A stretch of 64,000 nucleotides of DNA from Nocardia testacea NBRC 100365 (GCF_000308775.1 NZ_BAGJ01000011.1:62001-126000); one strand, 5' to 3'. Shown: positions 9,541 through 17,989, counted from the stretch's first letter. Numbers and translations: made by a program. Notes: generated by a model from the letters alone, not told the origin.

Positions 9541-9996
9541 ATGGTCGACCAGCAAGTGCGTGTACCGGACCTGTCCACACGGCCGTTCGAACTCACCGTG
9601 GAGCGGGTGATGACCGCTTCACCCGCCCTCCTGTACTTGGCGTGGACCCAGGGCTTCGATATCTGGCTCGCGGAACCGTCCTCGGTGCGGATGCGGCCCG
9701 AGGTGAACGAGCCGTTCTATTTCGAGACCCGGGAGGAGGACGGGAAATCCCGGCCGCATTACGGCCGCTTTCTCCGTCTGGAACCGGGCCGGCTCATCGA
9801 ATTGACCTGGGTGACCGGCGCCGGAGGCACCGAGGGCGCGGAAACGGTGGTGCGGGTGGAGTTCGTCAAACAGCCCCGTGGCATCCGATTGCGATTGCGG
9901 CACAGTGGGTTTGCCGACGAAGCGGCCCGCGACCGGCACCGGGAGGCCTGGCCGGCGGTGCTGGCCCGCCTCGACGAACGGACTGCGACGAGCTGA
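9541..9996 (+). CDS. SRPBCC (AHSA1-like) domain protein
   Basis: A protein of about 151 residues with the START/Bet v1-like fold of the activator-of-Hsp90-ATPase family. The pattern FELTVERVMTASPALLYLAWTQGFDIWLAEP is the usual N-terminus, and LRHSGFADEAARDRHREAW is the usual C-terminal helix. These proteins bind hydrophobic ligands, and the ligand here is unknown. Either GTG 9538 or ATG 9541 could be the start. It lies 55 bases upstream of the OsmC gene on the same strand and may be co-transcribed with it. Confidence 0.8.
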   Translation: MVDQQVRVPDLSTRPFELTVERVMTASPALLYLAWTQGFDIWLAEPSSVRMRPEVNEPFYFETREEDGKSRPHYGRFLRLEPGRLIELTWVTGAGGTEGAETVVRVEFVKQPRGIRLRLRHSGFADEAARDRHREAWPAVLARLDERTATS

Positions 9997-10051
9997 GGGT
10001 ACGAGTAGGTTCGAGTCCGACTCGCAACGAATCGTCTTCGAAAGGATCGTG

Positions 10052-10495
10052 ATGCCCACACGTACCGCGCGCACCGCATGGACCGGAGGTCTGCAGGACG
10101 GCTCCGGCCAGGTCGAGCTGGTCAGCTCGGGGGTCGGCAAGTACGAGGTGTCGTTCCCGAAGCGGTCGGCCGATGACGCCGACGGCACGACCAGCCCGGA
10201 GGAGCTGATCGCCGGGGCGCATTCGTCCTGCTACGCGATGGCGCTGTCGAACGAGATCGCCCAGGCCGGCGGCACCCCGCAGAGTCTGGACGTCTCGGCC
10301 GCGGTGACCCTGGGCCCCGACCCGGCGGGCGGTTTCCGGATCAGCCGGATCGCCCTGACGGTACGCGGCCGGGTGGCGGGGCTCGACGAGGCGGGCTTCG
10401 CGGCGGCGGCTGCCGCGGCCAAGGCCGGATGCCCGGTCAGCAAGGCGCTGGGCGGAGTGGACGACATCACCCTCGACGCCGCACTGGAATCCTGA
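10052..10495 (+). CDS. OsmC-family peroxiredoxin
   Basis: The 147-residue protein has the OsmC/Ohr fold, reducing organic hydroperoxides with two Cys. The peroxidatic Cys is in AHSSCYAMALS and the second in AGCPVSKAL. The N-terminus MPTRTARTAWTGGLQDGSGQ and the SPEELIAGAHSSC segment point to OsmC rather than Ohr. ATG 10052 follows GAAAGGA at a good distance. The gene ends just before a strong bidirectional hairpin. Confidence 0.9.
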   Translation: MPTRTARTAWTGGLQDGSGQVELVSSGVGKYEVSFPKRSADDADGTTSPEELIAGAHSSCYAMALSNEIAQAGGTPQSLDVSAAVTLGPDPAGGFRISRIALTVRGRVAGLDEAGFAAAAAAAKAGCPVSKALGGVDDITLDAALES

Positions 10496-10500
10496 ACGCC

Positions 10501-10531
10501 TGTCCCGGGCCCCGAGGCGGGGCCCGGGACA
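10501..10531. terminator. Bidirectional hairpin between convergent genes
   Basis: A perfect 13-base-pair stem (10501-10513 with 10519-10531) with loop GAGGC lies between the osmC-type gene and the convergent membrane protein gene. Confidence 0.75.
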
Positions 10532-10542
10532 GCGAACGGCTC

Positions 10543-11028
10543 CTACCCGGGCTCAGGGCTGTCGTGACCGCCCCGGAACCATGCCCGGGCGCTCGGGGTG
10601 TGCATGGCGGGGATCGCGACGAACACCGCGCAGATATGGCCGGCACGAATAGATACCAGGAGTACGGTCGCGACGCTCATATCGGCGAATATGCCGGTAC
10701 CTCCGGCTGCGAGCAGTCGAACCGGCTCCACCACGAGCGAAGCCGTACCGAGCACACCGATCCCGACGGTGAGCAGATATACGGCCCAGCGCTCGCCCCG
10801 CAGCATTCGCCACGCGACAACGAGAACGCCGAGGTATATCCCGGTGCGCAGCAACCAACCACCGGTGAACGCGCCGATATCCGCCTCGTCCGGCAGCAGC
10901 GCGCCACGGACCGCGGTTTCGGTGATACCGCAGCCCACGGCCGCCACGAGCGCGACGAAGGCGGTGGTGACGGCCGTGGGCCGCGGACCGGGTGGGCTGT
11001 CCCGGTGGGCGAGTGCGGTGTCGTTCAT
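10543..11028 (-). CDS. Small integral membrane protein of unknown function
   Basis: A 161-residue protein with four predicted membrane helices (about 15-35, 50-70, 80-105 and 115-140), starting MNDTALAHRDSPP. The ATG at 11028 is preceded by AGGG at about nine bases. A longer reading frame upstream lacks conserved features and is not used. I do not recognise a family. It is transcribed in the same direction as cbtB-cbtA, 35 bases downstream of cbtA, and may be the last gene of that riboswitch-controlled unit. Confidence 0.65.
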   Translation of the reverse strand: MNDTALAHRDSPPGPRPTAVTTAFVALVAAVGCGITETAVRGALLPDEADIGAFTGGWLLRTGIYLGVLVVAWRMLRGERWAVYLLTVGIGVLGTASLVVEPVRLLAAGGTGIFADMSVATVLLVSIRAGHICAVFVAIPAMHTPSARAWFRGGHDSPEPG

Positions 11029-11063
11029 ACACCGACCCTGCCCGGCCACGACCGCTACCGGGA

Positions 11064-11861
11064 TCAGTCCGCTGTAGCAGCTGCCTCCGCTACCCGGGTA
11101 CCACCGCGGTGACTCCACTCGGTGAGCGCGGCGAAGGCCAGACCGATACCCACCCACAGCGTGGTCGATACGGCCAGTGACGCGGCGCGGAACTCCCACA
11201 GCAGCGAGGCCGGGAACTCGGCCCCCACTTCGTTCACCCCGGGCAGCAGCACGTAACCGAGGGTGACGACCAGGACGAATCCGGCCACGCCCGCGACGAG
11301 CCGCAGGGATTCGGGTCGTGGTCGCAGGGCATTCCAGAGGGACACCCCGGCTGCGACGGCCACCAGACCCAGTAGGACCGCGGCCACCCAGAGCAGCGTG
11401 CGTTCGTCGATCGTCTCCGGGTCACCGACCGCGGGTGGGTTGGCCGGATACTTGAAGAACGGTACGGCCACCACGGCGACCCAGCCGGCCAGACCGAGTC
11501 CGAGAACCAGCCGGTGGCCGGGCAACGCGGTGAACCGCCGGGCGTAATGCGCCGCGGTCGCGACGATCGCTCCGAACGCCATCCCGGCCAGGGCATCGGC
11601 CAGGAACTGCCCGAATTTCTGCCACGGCCTGCTCACCTGGGCCTCGTCCCCGTGCGTGTGTGCTGTCTCCCCGTGGGTATGTCCGGTGCCGGAATCATGG
11701 GCATGTCCGGGCGCGGGAGCCGCCGCCTCCTCGATGGCGATGGCAGCATCGACCTTCGGTTCGCCGACGAAATTACCGACGACACCCGCGAGGAGACCGG
11801 CGATCAGACCGGCGAGCAGACCACGGAGCAGCAGGGCACCGAAAGATCCGCTCAATGGCAC
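11064..11861 (-). CDS. cbtA: CbtA, predicted cobalt transporter subunit
   Basis: About 265 residues and five to six membrane helices, beginning with the typical ALLLRGLLAGLIAGLLAG. A His-rich loop (about 40-70, with GHAHDSGTGHTHGETAHTHGD) could bind metal. Family knowledge says CbtA acts with CbtB in cobalt uptake for cobalamin synthesis. The start is GTG 11861 (overlapping cbtB by 10 bases) or TTG 11855 (overlapping its TGA). The longer frame upstream runs through cbtB and the riboswitch and is rejected. Confidence 0.85.
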   Translation of the reverse strand: MPLSGSFGALLLRGLLAGLIAGLLAGVVGNFVGEPKVDAAIAIEEAAAPAPGHAHDSGTGHTHGETAHTHGDEAQVSRPWQKFGQFLADALAGMAFGAIVATAAHYARRFTALPGHRLVLGLGLAGWVAVVAVPFFKYPANPPAVGDPETIDERTLLWVAAVLLGLVAVAAGVSLWNALRPRPESLRLVAGVAGFVLVVTLGYVLLPGVNEVGAEFPASLLWEFRAASLAVSTTLWVGIGLAFAALTEWSHRGGTRVAEAAATAD

Positions 11862-12046
11862 GGCACACCCAGCAGGTGCCGCCCGTCGTGCATCAGTTCG
11901 TGCATGAACATGCCGCTGCGCGATATGGCGCCCTGGTCGAAGCCGACCAGGTAGAGCGTCAGCAGTGCCAGCGCAACGACGCCGACGGTGACGAGCACGG
12001 TCGCCGCCGTGTCGGCCGCGCGGCTCGGGACATGGGTGATGGCCAT
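11852..12046 (-). CDS. cbtB: CbtB, predicted cobalt transporter subunit
   Basis: A 64-residue protein with one membrane helix (about 15-37) and the C-terminal His motif HELMHDGRHLLGVPCH that defines CbtB. It is the first gene after the cobalamin riboswitch, has AGGAGGA upstream of its ATG, and is translationally coupled to cbtA. Confidence 0.88.
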   Translation of the reverse strand: MAITHVPSRAADTAATVLVTVGVVALALLTLYLVGFDQGAISRSGMFMHELMHDGRHLLGVPCH

Positions 12047-12095
12047 GGTGAATCCTCCTCATCCGGATGGTCGCGTCCGGTTCGCGAGTTCGCGC

Positions 12096-12185
12096 AGGTG
12101 CGGGTGTCTGACTCTGCCCACCCGGACGGGTGGACATCACAGTGGCGCGACCGTTCCGGGTTCTCACCGGATTACCGCATCACCT
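12096..12185 (-). promoter_or_regulatory. Cobalamin riboswitch upstream of cbtB-cbtA
   Basis: Read on the minus strand, the leader contains the conserved cobalamin aptamer core: AATCCGGTGAGAACCCGG, then CGGTCGCGCCACTGTGA, and the B12-box-like GAGTCAGACACC. The ends pair as a P1 stem (AGGTG near 12185 with CACCT near 12096). It lies 50 bases upstream of cbtB. Cobalamin riboswitches usually switch off cobalt uptake genes when cobalamin is plentiful. The P6 region is short, as in compact forms. Confidence 0.85.
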
Positions 12186-12245
12186 CCGCTTTCACTTGAA
12201 ACTGTGACACCGGCTGTTACCGGTCGTCAATACGCCGCGAACGAG

Positions 12246-12284
12246 CACTGGCCACGCCGCCGGCAATCGGAGGCGTGGCCAGTG
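12246..12284 (-). terminator. Terminator of mhuD
   Basis: A 13-base-pair stem (12246-12258 with 12272-12284) with a 13-base loop begins 12 bases after the mhuD stop on the minus strand. There is no T-run. Confidence 0.6.
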
Positions 12285-12295
12285 TGCGGAACGGG

Positions 12296-12610
12296 TCAGG
12301 AGGCGGGCTTACCCGCTACATCGAGCACGACCTCGAACTCCAGCAACGAGGCGCCGGTGGCGACAGGCTTGTTCTGCTGTCCGGCATGCGCCTCCTTGGC
12401 GGGGCCGTCGCGCCACGCCGCGAAGGACTCCTCGGAATCCCACTGGGTGACCACGAAATACCGGTTCTCGCCGGCCGTGGGCCGCAACAATTGGAAGCCG
12501 AGAAACCCGGGGGAGTTCTCGACCGCGTGCGCGCGATGGGCGAACCGCTTCTCCAGCTCGGGTCCCGCGCCCTCGGGGACCTCGATCGCATTGATCTTCA
12601 CAACAGCCAT
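12296..12610 (-). CDS. mhuD: Mycobilin-forming haem-degrading monooxygenase MhuD
   Basis: The 104-residue protein is close to M. tuberculosis MhuD (Rv3592) over its whole length, with the same MxVVKINAIEVP start and the PVATGASLLEFEVVLDV end. The catalytic residues N7, W66 and H75 are all in register. MhuD is an IsdG-like ABM-fold dimer that opens haem to mycobilin and releases iron without carbon monoxide. It is transcribed alone, divergent from the alpha/beta hydrolase gene, as in M. tuberculosis. Confidence 0.93.
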   Translation of the reverse strand: MAVVKINAIEVPEGAGPELEKRFAHRAHAVENSPGFLGFQLLRPTAGENRYFVVTQWDSEESFAAWRDGPAKEAHAGQQNKPVATGASLLEFEVVLDVAGKPAS

Positions 12611-12723
12611 ACCCCGAGCTTAGGTACAGCGGGACCGGGTGGGACAGTGCCGCACGCCACAGCGTGGCCGGCGCGCGGGAGGGCCGGGCGCGCCGGTAGC
12701 GCCGCGCCGGCCTGTGGAGGATT

Positions 12724-13512
12724 GTGAATAAACTCGTCCCGGTGTTGCACGACGAAGGTGGGACCGGGGTTCCGATACTGCTGCTGCACGGGTTGATGGG
12801 CAGCGCCCGTACCTGGCGAAGCCAGGTACGGTGGTTGCGCGACCACGGCCGGGTCTTCACCTTCGACGCCGCCGGACACGGGCGCCCCGCCCCCGCCGAG
12901 CTCACCACCGACGCTTTCGTTGCCGACCTGGCCGAAGCCACCGCGCGGATCACCGAGCCGATGATCGTGATCGGGCATTCGATGGGCGGCCTGCACGGCT
13001 GGATGTTCGCCGCCGCGCACCCGGACCGGGTGCGCGGGCTGGTCGTCGAGGATATGGCGGCCGATTTCACCGGCCGTACCGCCGCCCACTGGGCCGCGAT
13101 GGTCGAGGCCTGGCCACAGCCTTTCGCGGACGAGGCCGCCCTGATGGCCTATTTCGGCCCGGTCGCCGGTCGCTACTTCCGCGATTCGTTCCGGCGGGGG
13201 CCGGACGGCTACCGGTTGCACGGCGAGGTGGCCACCTTCCGGGACATCTCGCAGGAGTGGGGTGTCCGGTCGTTCTGGGCCGAGTGGGGCAGGCTCACCG
13301 TGCCCACGCTGCTGATCGAGGGTGAACACACCATCACGCCGCCCGGGCAGATGCGCCGGATGGCCGAACTGCGTCCCGCCGCCGAACATGTCCTGGTACC
13401 CGACGCCGGTCACCTGGTGCACGATGATCAGCCGGAGCGCTACCGGGCCGAGGTCGAGCGTTTCCTCACCCACGTGCTGCGCGCGGCGCCCGGAACCGCC
13501 GCCGAGGTCTGA
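12724..13512 (+). CDS. Alpha/beta hydrolase (Rv3591c type)
   Basis: A 262-residue alpha/beta hydrolase. The oxyanion motif LLLHGLMGSARTW is at about 18, the nucleophile elbow is GHSMGG (Ser near 88), and the final His is in PDAGHLVHDDQP. The acid is probably in LLIEGEHT. The GTG at 12724 has GTGGAGG four to ten bases upstream. It is divergent from mhuD, which matches the M. tuberculosis order mhuD-Rv3591c, but the substrate is unknown. Confidence 0.85.
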   Translation: MNKLVPVLHDEGGTGVPILLLHGLMGSARTWRSQVRWLRDHGRVFTFDAAGHGRPAPAELTTDAFVADLAEATARITEPMIVIGHSMGGLHGWMFAAAHPDRVRGLVVEDMAADFTGRTAAHWAAMVEAWPQPFADEAALMAYFGPVAGRYFRDSFRRGPDGYRLHGEVATFRDISQEWGVRSFWAEWGRLTVPTLLIEGEHTITPPGQMRRMAELRPAAEHVLVPDAGHLVHDDQPERYRAEVERFLTHVLRAAPGTAAEV

Positions 13513-13583
13513 GCATCCGGCCCGCAGGATCACGCGTCGGCGCCCACGGCGAACCGGATCGCGCAGCGTTCGGGCGCCGGGCT

Positions 13584-14513
13584 TCAGCCCTCTCCGGCCA
13601 GGGCGAAGCGTCCGTCGTCGGTCTGTTCGATCAAACCGTCCACCAGCAGTGAATCCAGTGCGCGGTCGCGCTGGCCGGGGTCCCGGGTCCAGGCGAGATC
13701 CAGCCGGACGCGTTCCACCGGCGCGTGCGCCGCCCGCAACACATCGAGCAGACGTCCCCGTGCCTGCCGGTCGGTGCCCTCGTACTTCTGGGTCCGGCGC
13801 GTCGACTCGGCCACCGGCCGGCCCGCCGTGACCCACGCGCAGCGCGGCAGCGGGCAGCGGGTGCAATCCGGGGTCCGCGCGGTGCATACCGTCGCGCCGA
13901 GCTCCATCAGCGCCGCCGAGAACACCGCCGCCCGGTCGATCCGGCCGGGCAGCAGCGCCTCGGTCTCGCGTAGGTCGCGCGCGGCCGGGTTACCGGCCTC
14001 CCGTCCGTGCACTGCACGGGCCACCACTCGGCGAACATTGGTGTCCACCACCGGAACTCGCTGTCCGTAGGCGAAACAGGCGACCGCCCGCGCGGTGTAG
14101 GCGCCGATCCCGGGCAGTCCGAGCAGCACCTCGACATCGTCGGGTACCCGATCCCCGTGCTCGGCCGCCAGGACCCGCGCGCATTCGTGCAAACGCAGGG
14201 CACGGCGCGGGTAGCCGAGTTTGCCCCATGCCCGCAGCACCTCGCCCGCGCTCGCCGCCGCCATTGCCGAGGGGACCGGCCAACGCCGGACCCATTCCCG
14301 CCAGATCGGTTCCACCCGCGACACCGGGGTCTGCTGCAACATGATCTCGCTCATCAGGATCTGCCAGGCGCTCACCCCGGGCCGTCGCCACGGCAGATCC
14401 CGGGCCGTGCGGGCATACCAGTCGATCAGGGTGTCGGAGTCGATAGCACCGGGTTCGATCGAGACGGCACCACGTCCGCCCGTACCCGGTTTGCCGATAC
14501 CTGCGCTGCTCAC
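13584..14513 (-). CDS. mutY: A/G-specific adenine glycosylase MutY
   Basis: About 309 residues. MutY removes adenine mispaired with 8-oxoguanine. The catalytic Glu is in SEIMLQQTP, the helix-hairpin-helix is LLGLPGIGAYTARAVA, the catalytic Asp is in VVDTNVRR, and the 4Fe-4S cluster Cys are C-x6-C-x2-C-x4-C in CTARTPDCTRCPLPRC. GTG 14513 is chosen because it has GGAG upstream and gives the usual length; an in-frame ATG at 14594 would add 27 residues. It is divergent from canB, as in M. tuberculosis. Confidence 0.92.
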   Translation of the reverse strand: MSSAGIGKPGTGGRGAVSIEPGAIDSDTLIDWYARTARDLPWRRPGVSAWQILMSEIMLQQTPVSRVEPIWREWVRRWPVPSAMAAASAGEVLRAWGKLGYPRRALRLHECARVLAAEHGDRVPDDVEVLLGLPGIGAYTARAVACFAYGQRVPVVDTNVRRVVARAVHGREAGNPAARDLRETEALLPGRIDRAAVFSAALMELGATVCTARTPDCTRCPLPRCAWVTAGRPVAESTRRTQKYEGTDRQARGRLLDVLRAAHAPVERVRLDLAWTRDPGQRDRALDSLLVDGLIEQTDDGRFALAGEG

Positions 14514-14626
14514 CCGACCCGCTCCGTTCACCTCACCGTGCAGTTCCACCGGTTCGGCGTGGATGGACGCCGCGCTGTAACGGGACGGAAGCAAGCGCGC
14601 ACGTCGAATCGTGCAGAATGGACACC

Positions 14627-15250
14627 ATGCCTCAGTCCAACCCGGTAAGTGCCTGGAAGTCGCTGCGCGAGGGAAACGAGCGCTTCGTGAACGGCACGCT
14701 GCTGCATCCTAGCCAGGGAGCCGCCGATCGAGCCAAGCTCGTCGCCGGCCAGCATCCCACCGCCGTGCTGTTCGGGTGCGGAGATTCCCGAGTCGCCGCG
14801 GAACTGATCTTCGATCAGGGTCTCGGCGATATGTTCGTGGTGCGCACCGCGGGCCATGTCATCGACGCGGCGGTACTGGGATCCATCGAATACGGTGTGG
14901 GTGTCCTCGATGTACCGCTGATCGTGGTGCTCGGGCACGACAGTTGCGGCGCGGTCAAGGCGACCCTGGATGCCCTGGACGGTGGCGAGGTGCCCGGCGG
15001 CTTCGTCCGCAGCATCGTCGAGAAGGTGACGCCGTCGATGCTGATCGGGCGCCGCGAAGGACTCGAATCGGTGGACGAACTCGAAGCCCGCCATGTGGTG
15101 GAGACCAGCCGCCTGCTGATGGAGCGGTCGATGATCGTGTCCGAGCGGGTGGAAGCCGGTAAGTGCGCGATCGCGTGCGTCACCTACAAACTGGTCGACG
15201 GCCGGGCGAAGCTGCACCGGGTGGTCGGCAATATCGGGGAGACCGTCTGA
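14627..15250 (+). CDS. canB: Beta-class carbonic anhydrase
   Basis: The 207-residue protein is very similar to M. tuberculosis CanB (Rv3588c). Zinc ligands are seen as the Cys and Asp in FGCGDSRVAAE and the His and Cys in LGHDSCGAVKA. It interconverts carbon dioxide and bicarbonate in the cytosol. ATG 14627 (MPQSNPVSAWKSL) matches the family start; the in-frame ATG at 14618 is less likely. It is divergent from mutY. Confidence 0.94.
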   Translation: MPQSNPVSAWKSLREGNERFVNGTLLHPSQGAADRAKLVAGQHPTAVLFGCGDSRVAAELIFDQGLGDMFVVRTAGHVIDAAVLGSIEYGVGVLDVPLIVVLGHDSCGAVKATLDALDGGEVPGGFVRSIVEKVTPSMLIGRREGLESVDELEARHVVETSRLLMERSMIVSERVEAGKCAIACVTYKLVDGRAKLHRVVGNIGETV

Positions 15251-15327
15251 CCGGTGGCCGGCTGTCGGCGCCACCTTCTGGTGTGCCGTTGACGACCGCT
15301 GCCGCCCGCTGCGCTTACCGTTGACAC

Positions 15328-15996
15328 GTGTTGGAACCGACAGGACCGTTACCGCCGGAGATCTACTGGCGGCGTCGTGTGTTCGCCATCGGCGCGCTCG
15401 TGGTCGCGCTCGCTGTGGTGATCTGGCTGGCCGTCACCGTCTCCCGCGGGGGTGACGCGCCCGATGCCGCCGCGGCGGCATCGACCTCCGAGACCACCGA
15501 GCCGGCCCCGAGTTCGACCTCGTCGTCCACCACGGCGACCAGCACTCGCACGTCCGGGACGGCATCCGGTACACGCAGTACCGAAGCCGCCCCGGCGGCC
15601 TCCGGTCAATGCGCCGACCAGTCACTGGCCATCAAGGTGTCGGTGGGGCAGCCCACCTACCAGATCGGCGAGGAGCCGGTGTTCGGGATCGTGATCACCA
15701 ATATCTCCGGTGCGCCCTGCACCCGGGACATGGGATCCGGGTTGCAGCGCGTCTCCGTGCACTCGCTCGACGGCGGGCGGCAACTGTGGGCGAGTACGGA
15801 CTGTTTCCCCGACGGCGATCCGGACGTGCGCACCCTCGACCGTGGTGAACAGGCCGCGTTCACGGTCACCTGGACGGGCGCGACCTCGCAGCCGGAATGC
15901 GCGGGGGAGCGGGTGCAGGTACCCGCCGGCGCCTACAACGTGGTGGCGCAGATGGGTTCGGTGCGCAGCGCGCCCGAACCCTTCAACATCGCCTGA
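15328..15996 (+). CDS. Membrane-anchored protein with Ser/Thr-rich linker (Rv3587c type)
   Basis: A 222-residue protein with one N-terminal membrane helix (about 17-40) after IYWRRR. A Ser/Thr-rich outer linker spans about 45-95, and a beta-rich extracytoplasmic domain (about 98-222) has Cys at CADQS, APCTRDM, TDCFPD and PECAGE that could form disulfides. Position and architecture match Rv3587c, a conserved protein of unknown function. Start at GTG 15328. Its stop lies eight bases from the stop of convergent radA. Confidence 0.8.
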   Translation: MLEPTGPLPPEIYWRRRVFAIGALVVALAVVIWLAVTVSRGGDAPDAAAAASTSETTEPAPSSTSSSTTATSTRTSGTASGTRSTEAAPAASGQCADQSLAIKVSVGQPTYQIGEEPVFGIVITNISGAPCTRDMGSGLQRVSVHSLDGGRQLWASTDCFPDGDPDVRTLDRGEQAAFTVTWTGATSQPECAGERVQVPAGAYNVVAQMGSVRSAPEPFNIA

Positions 15997-16003
15997 GCGG
16001 GGG

Positions 16004-17380
16004 TCATTTCTTCGTCAGGCCGGCCAACCGGAGCGCGCCGCGCAGGCCGGTCACCTCGTGCAGGGTCATCGGCGTGGTCTTACCGTCGGTGCCCGGCGGC
16101 ACCACCGCGGTGGTGAACCCGAGTCGTTCGGCCTCGGCGAGCCGGCGGGTCACCGAGGTGATCCGCCGGACCTCCCCGGCCAGCCCGACCTCACCGAGGA
16201 TCACCCAACCGGGCGGTAGCGCCGTATCGCGGGCCGCGCCGGCGATGGCGAGTGCGACGGCGAGGTCCGCGGCCGGCTCCGTGAGCCGCATACCGCCCAC
16301 GGTGGCCGCGTAGACGTCCTGTTTACCGACATAGACACCGCACCGGCTCTGCAGCACCGCCAGCACCATGGCCACGCGGTTGTAGTCCAGTCCGCTGACG
16401 GCCCGGCGGGGCGCCGGCGCCTGCGTGTCCACCGTGAGCCCCTGCACCTCGCCGACCAGCGGCCGCTTCCCGTCCATCGCGACGGTGACCGCCGTTCCCG
16501 GCACCGAATCCGCACGATGGTGCAGGAACAGCCCGGAAGGGTCGGTCACACAGGCGATTCCGTCGTCGTGGAGTTCGAAACAGCCCACTTCGTCCGCGCT
16601 GCCGAATCGGTTCTTGATTCCGCGCACCATCCGCAACGTGGTGTTCTTGTCGCCCTCGAACTGCAACACCACATCGACCAGGTGTTCCAGCGTGCGCGGC
16701 CCGGCGACCGCGCCGTCCTTGGTGACATGTCCCACCAGCAGTACGGCGATACCGCTCGCCTTCGCCAGCGACGTCAGCGCCGCGGTTACGGCACGAACCT
16801 GGGTGACACCCCCGATCACACCGTCGGTATCGGCGGCCAGCATCGTCTGTACCGAATCGACCACCAGCAGTGTGGGTTTCACCTGATCGACATGCCCGAG
16901 GACCACCGAGAGATCGGATTCGGCGGCCAGATACACCCGGTCGTGCACCGCACCCGTCCGGTCGGCGCGCAAGCGCACCTGCCCCGCCGATTCCTCCGCG
17001 GTGACGTAGAGCGCCCGCTCGTCGCGCTGCCGCGCCCAGCGATGCGCCACCTCGAGCAGCAGGGTCGATTTGCCCACCCCCGGCTCGCCGGACAGCAACA
17101 CCACCGACCCCGCGACGATCCCGCCGCCCAGCACCCGGTCGAGCTCGGAAACCCCCGTCGGCCGCGCCGTGGTCGTCTGCGAATCGATCCGGGAGATCGG
17201 CGCCGCGGCGGTAGTCGGGAGCATCGCCTTGCGCCCCGGCCCCGCCGCCGCGGCGGCCACCGGCATCGCCTCGTCCACGGTCCCCCAAGACCCGCAGCCG
17301 GGACACTTACCGACCCATTTGGCGACCTCGTGCGCGCACTCCGAACACCGATAGACGGCTCTGCTCTTGGTCACTGCCAC
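16004..17380 (-). CDS. radA: DNA repair protein RadA (Sms)
   Basis: The 458-residue protein has the full RadA layout. An N-terminal zinc finger (C14-x2-C with CPGC) is followed by a RecA-like ATPase with Walker [10 protein letters not shown] and the RadA signature [11 protein letters not shown]. The C-terminal Lon-like P domain contains [14 protein letters not shown]. It promotes branch migration in recombination. The GTG at 17380 starts [15 protein letters not shown]. In M. tuberculosis disA follows radA, but here the gene converges directly on the Rv3587c-type gene with no disA. Confidence 0.95.
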   Translation of the reverse strand: MAVTKSRAVYRCSECAHEVAKWVGKCPGCGSWGTVDEAMPVAAAAAGPGRKAMLPTTAAAPISRIDSQTTTARPTGVSELDRVLGGGIVAGSVVLLSGEPGVGKSTLLLEVAHRWARQRDERALYVTAEESAGQVRLRADRTGAVHDRVYLAAESDLSVVLGHVDQVKPTLLVVDSVQTMLAADTDGVIGGVTQVRAVTAALTSLAKASGIAVLLVGHVTKDGAVAGPRTLEHLVDVVLQFEGDKNTTLRMVRGIKNRFGSADEVGCFELHDDGIACVTDPSGLFLHHRADSVPGTAVTVAMDGKRPLVGEVQGLTVDTQAPAPRRAVSGLDYNRVAMVLAVLQSRCGVYVGKQDVYAATVGGMRLTEPAADLAVALAIAGAARDTALPPGWVILGEVGLAGEVRRITSVTRRLAEAERLGFTTAVVPPGTDGKTTPMTLHEVTGLRGALRLAGLTKK

Positions 17381-17404
17381 AGCCGCACCCTACGCAGGCC
17401 CGCC

Positions 17405-17560
17405 GACAGGGTTTATTGGCGGCGCCTTCGGCGCCGCGGGGTCGAGGCCCCCTCGGTCCCGCCGTTCAGGCCTCGAGACTTGCGCTTCGCGCGGGCGCTT
17501 TCGAGGCCTGAACGGCGGGACGGGCCTCGACCCTTTCAGGGCCTCGTAAAAACTCGGCAC
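17405..17560 (+). repeat. Palindromic repeat copy R1
   Basis: A small hairpin GGCGCC-TTC-GGCGCC (17421-17435) is followed by a nested long hairpin. The outer 12-bp stem is GGGTCGAGGCCC (17439-17450) with GGGCCTCGACCC (17522-17533). The inner perfect 21-bp stem runs 17456-17476 with 17501-17521, beginning GTCCCGCCGTTCAGG. The 24-base apical loop (17477-17500) contains GCGC-TTC-GCGC. R1 sits just upstream of the radA start. Confidence 0.9.
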
Positions 17561-17679
17561 CGAGCAGGTGCCCTGTTCCTGAAGGCGATCAGATGGCCAG
17601 GCCGGCGCTGTGGTCCAGTCGGCATCCGATTCGAGCGAGTCGGCATCCGACCCGGACATCGAATGCCGACGCAACCCGT

Positions 17680-17845
17680 ATGTGTCGAGTATTGCGAGAC
17701 ACCTCAAAGGGTTGAGGCCCGTCTCGCCGTTTCGGCCTCGAAAGCGCCCGCGCGAAGCGCAAGTCTCGAGGCCGAAACGGCGAGACACAAGGGGGCCTCA
17801 ACCCCGCGCGCGCCAGCGCGCCAAAAACACAGCACCTTCGCGAGC
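17680..17845 (-). repeat. Palindromic repeat copy R2, inverted relative to R1
   Basis: The same element as R1 on the opposite strand. The outer stem is 17709-17720 with 17793-17804, and the inner 21-bp stem is 17721-17741 with 17766-17786 (GTCTCGCCGTTTC type). The apical loop matches R1. The small hairpin is GC-alternating (17805-17822), followed by the conserved end AAAAACACAGCACCTTCGCG. R1 and R2 form a head-to-head pair with about 150 bases between them. Confidence 0.9.
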
Positions 17846-17905
17846 AGGCCTACGTCTCCCGTCTTCGCGAGCAGGCCCACGTCCCCCACCTTCGCGAGCA
17901 AGCCC
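17837..17905 (+). repeat. 27-base direct tandem repeat at the end of R2
   Basis: TTCGCGAGCAGGCC recurs at 17837, 17864 and (with one change) 17891, an exact 27-base period, overlapping the outer end of R2. The period is a multiple of three. No gene is supported here. Confidence 0.8.
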
Positions 17906-17989
17906 GTCCCGTGGAGCGCGCCTCCTCGATTCGGTCGGCGCCGGAAGCCGTGACCCGACTCCGGGAGGCCGGCGCCGGCGCCCAGAAAC

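Noticed and set aside
11862..12167. Long upstream extension of cbtA
   Set aside because: It overlaps cbtB and the cobalamin riboswitch in another frame.
17837..17905. Tandem repeats as a CRISPR array
   Set aside because: The repeats are contiguous with no unique spacers and no cas genes are present.
17405..17953. Open frames across R1/R2, R3/R4 and R5 as genes
   Set aside because: All frames are open because of GC content, the sequence is palindromic, and stem changes are paired rather than codon-like.
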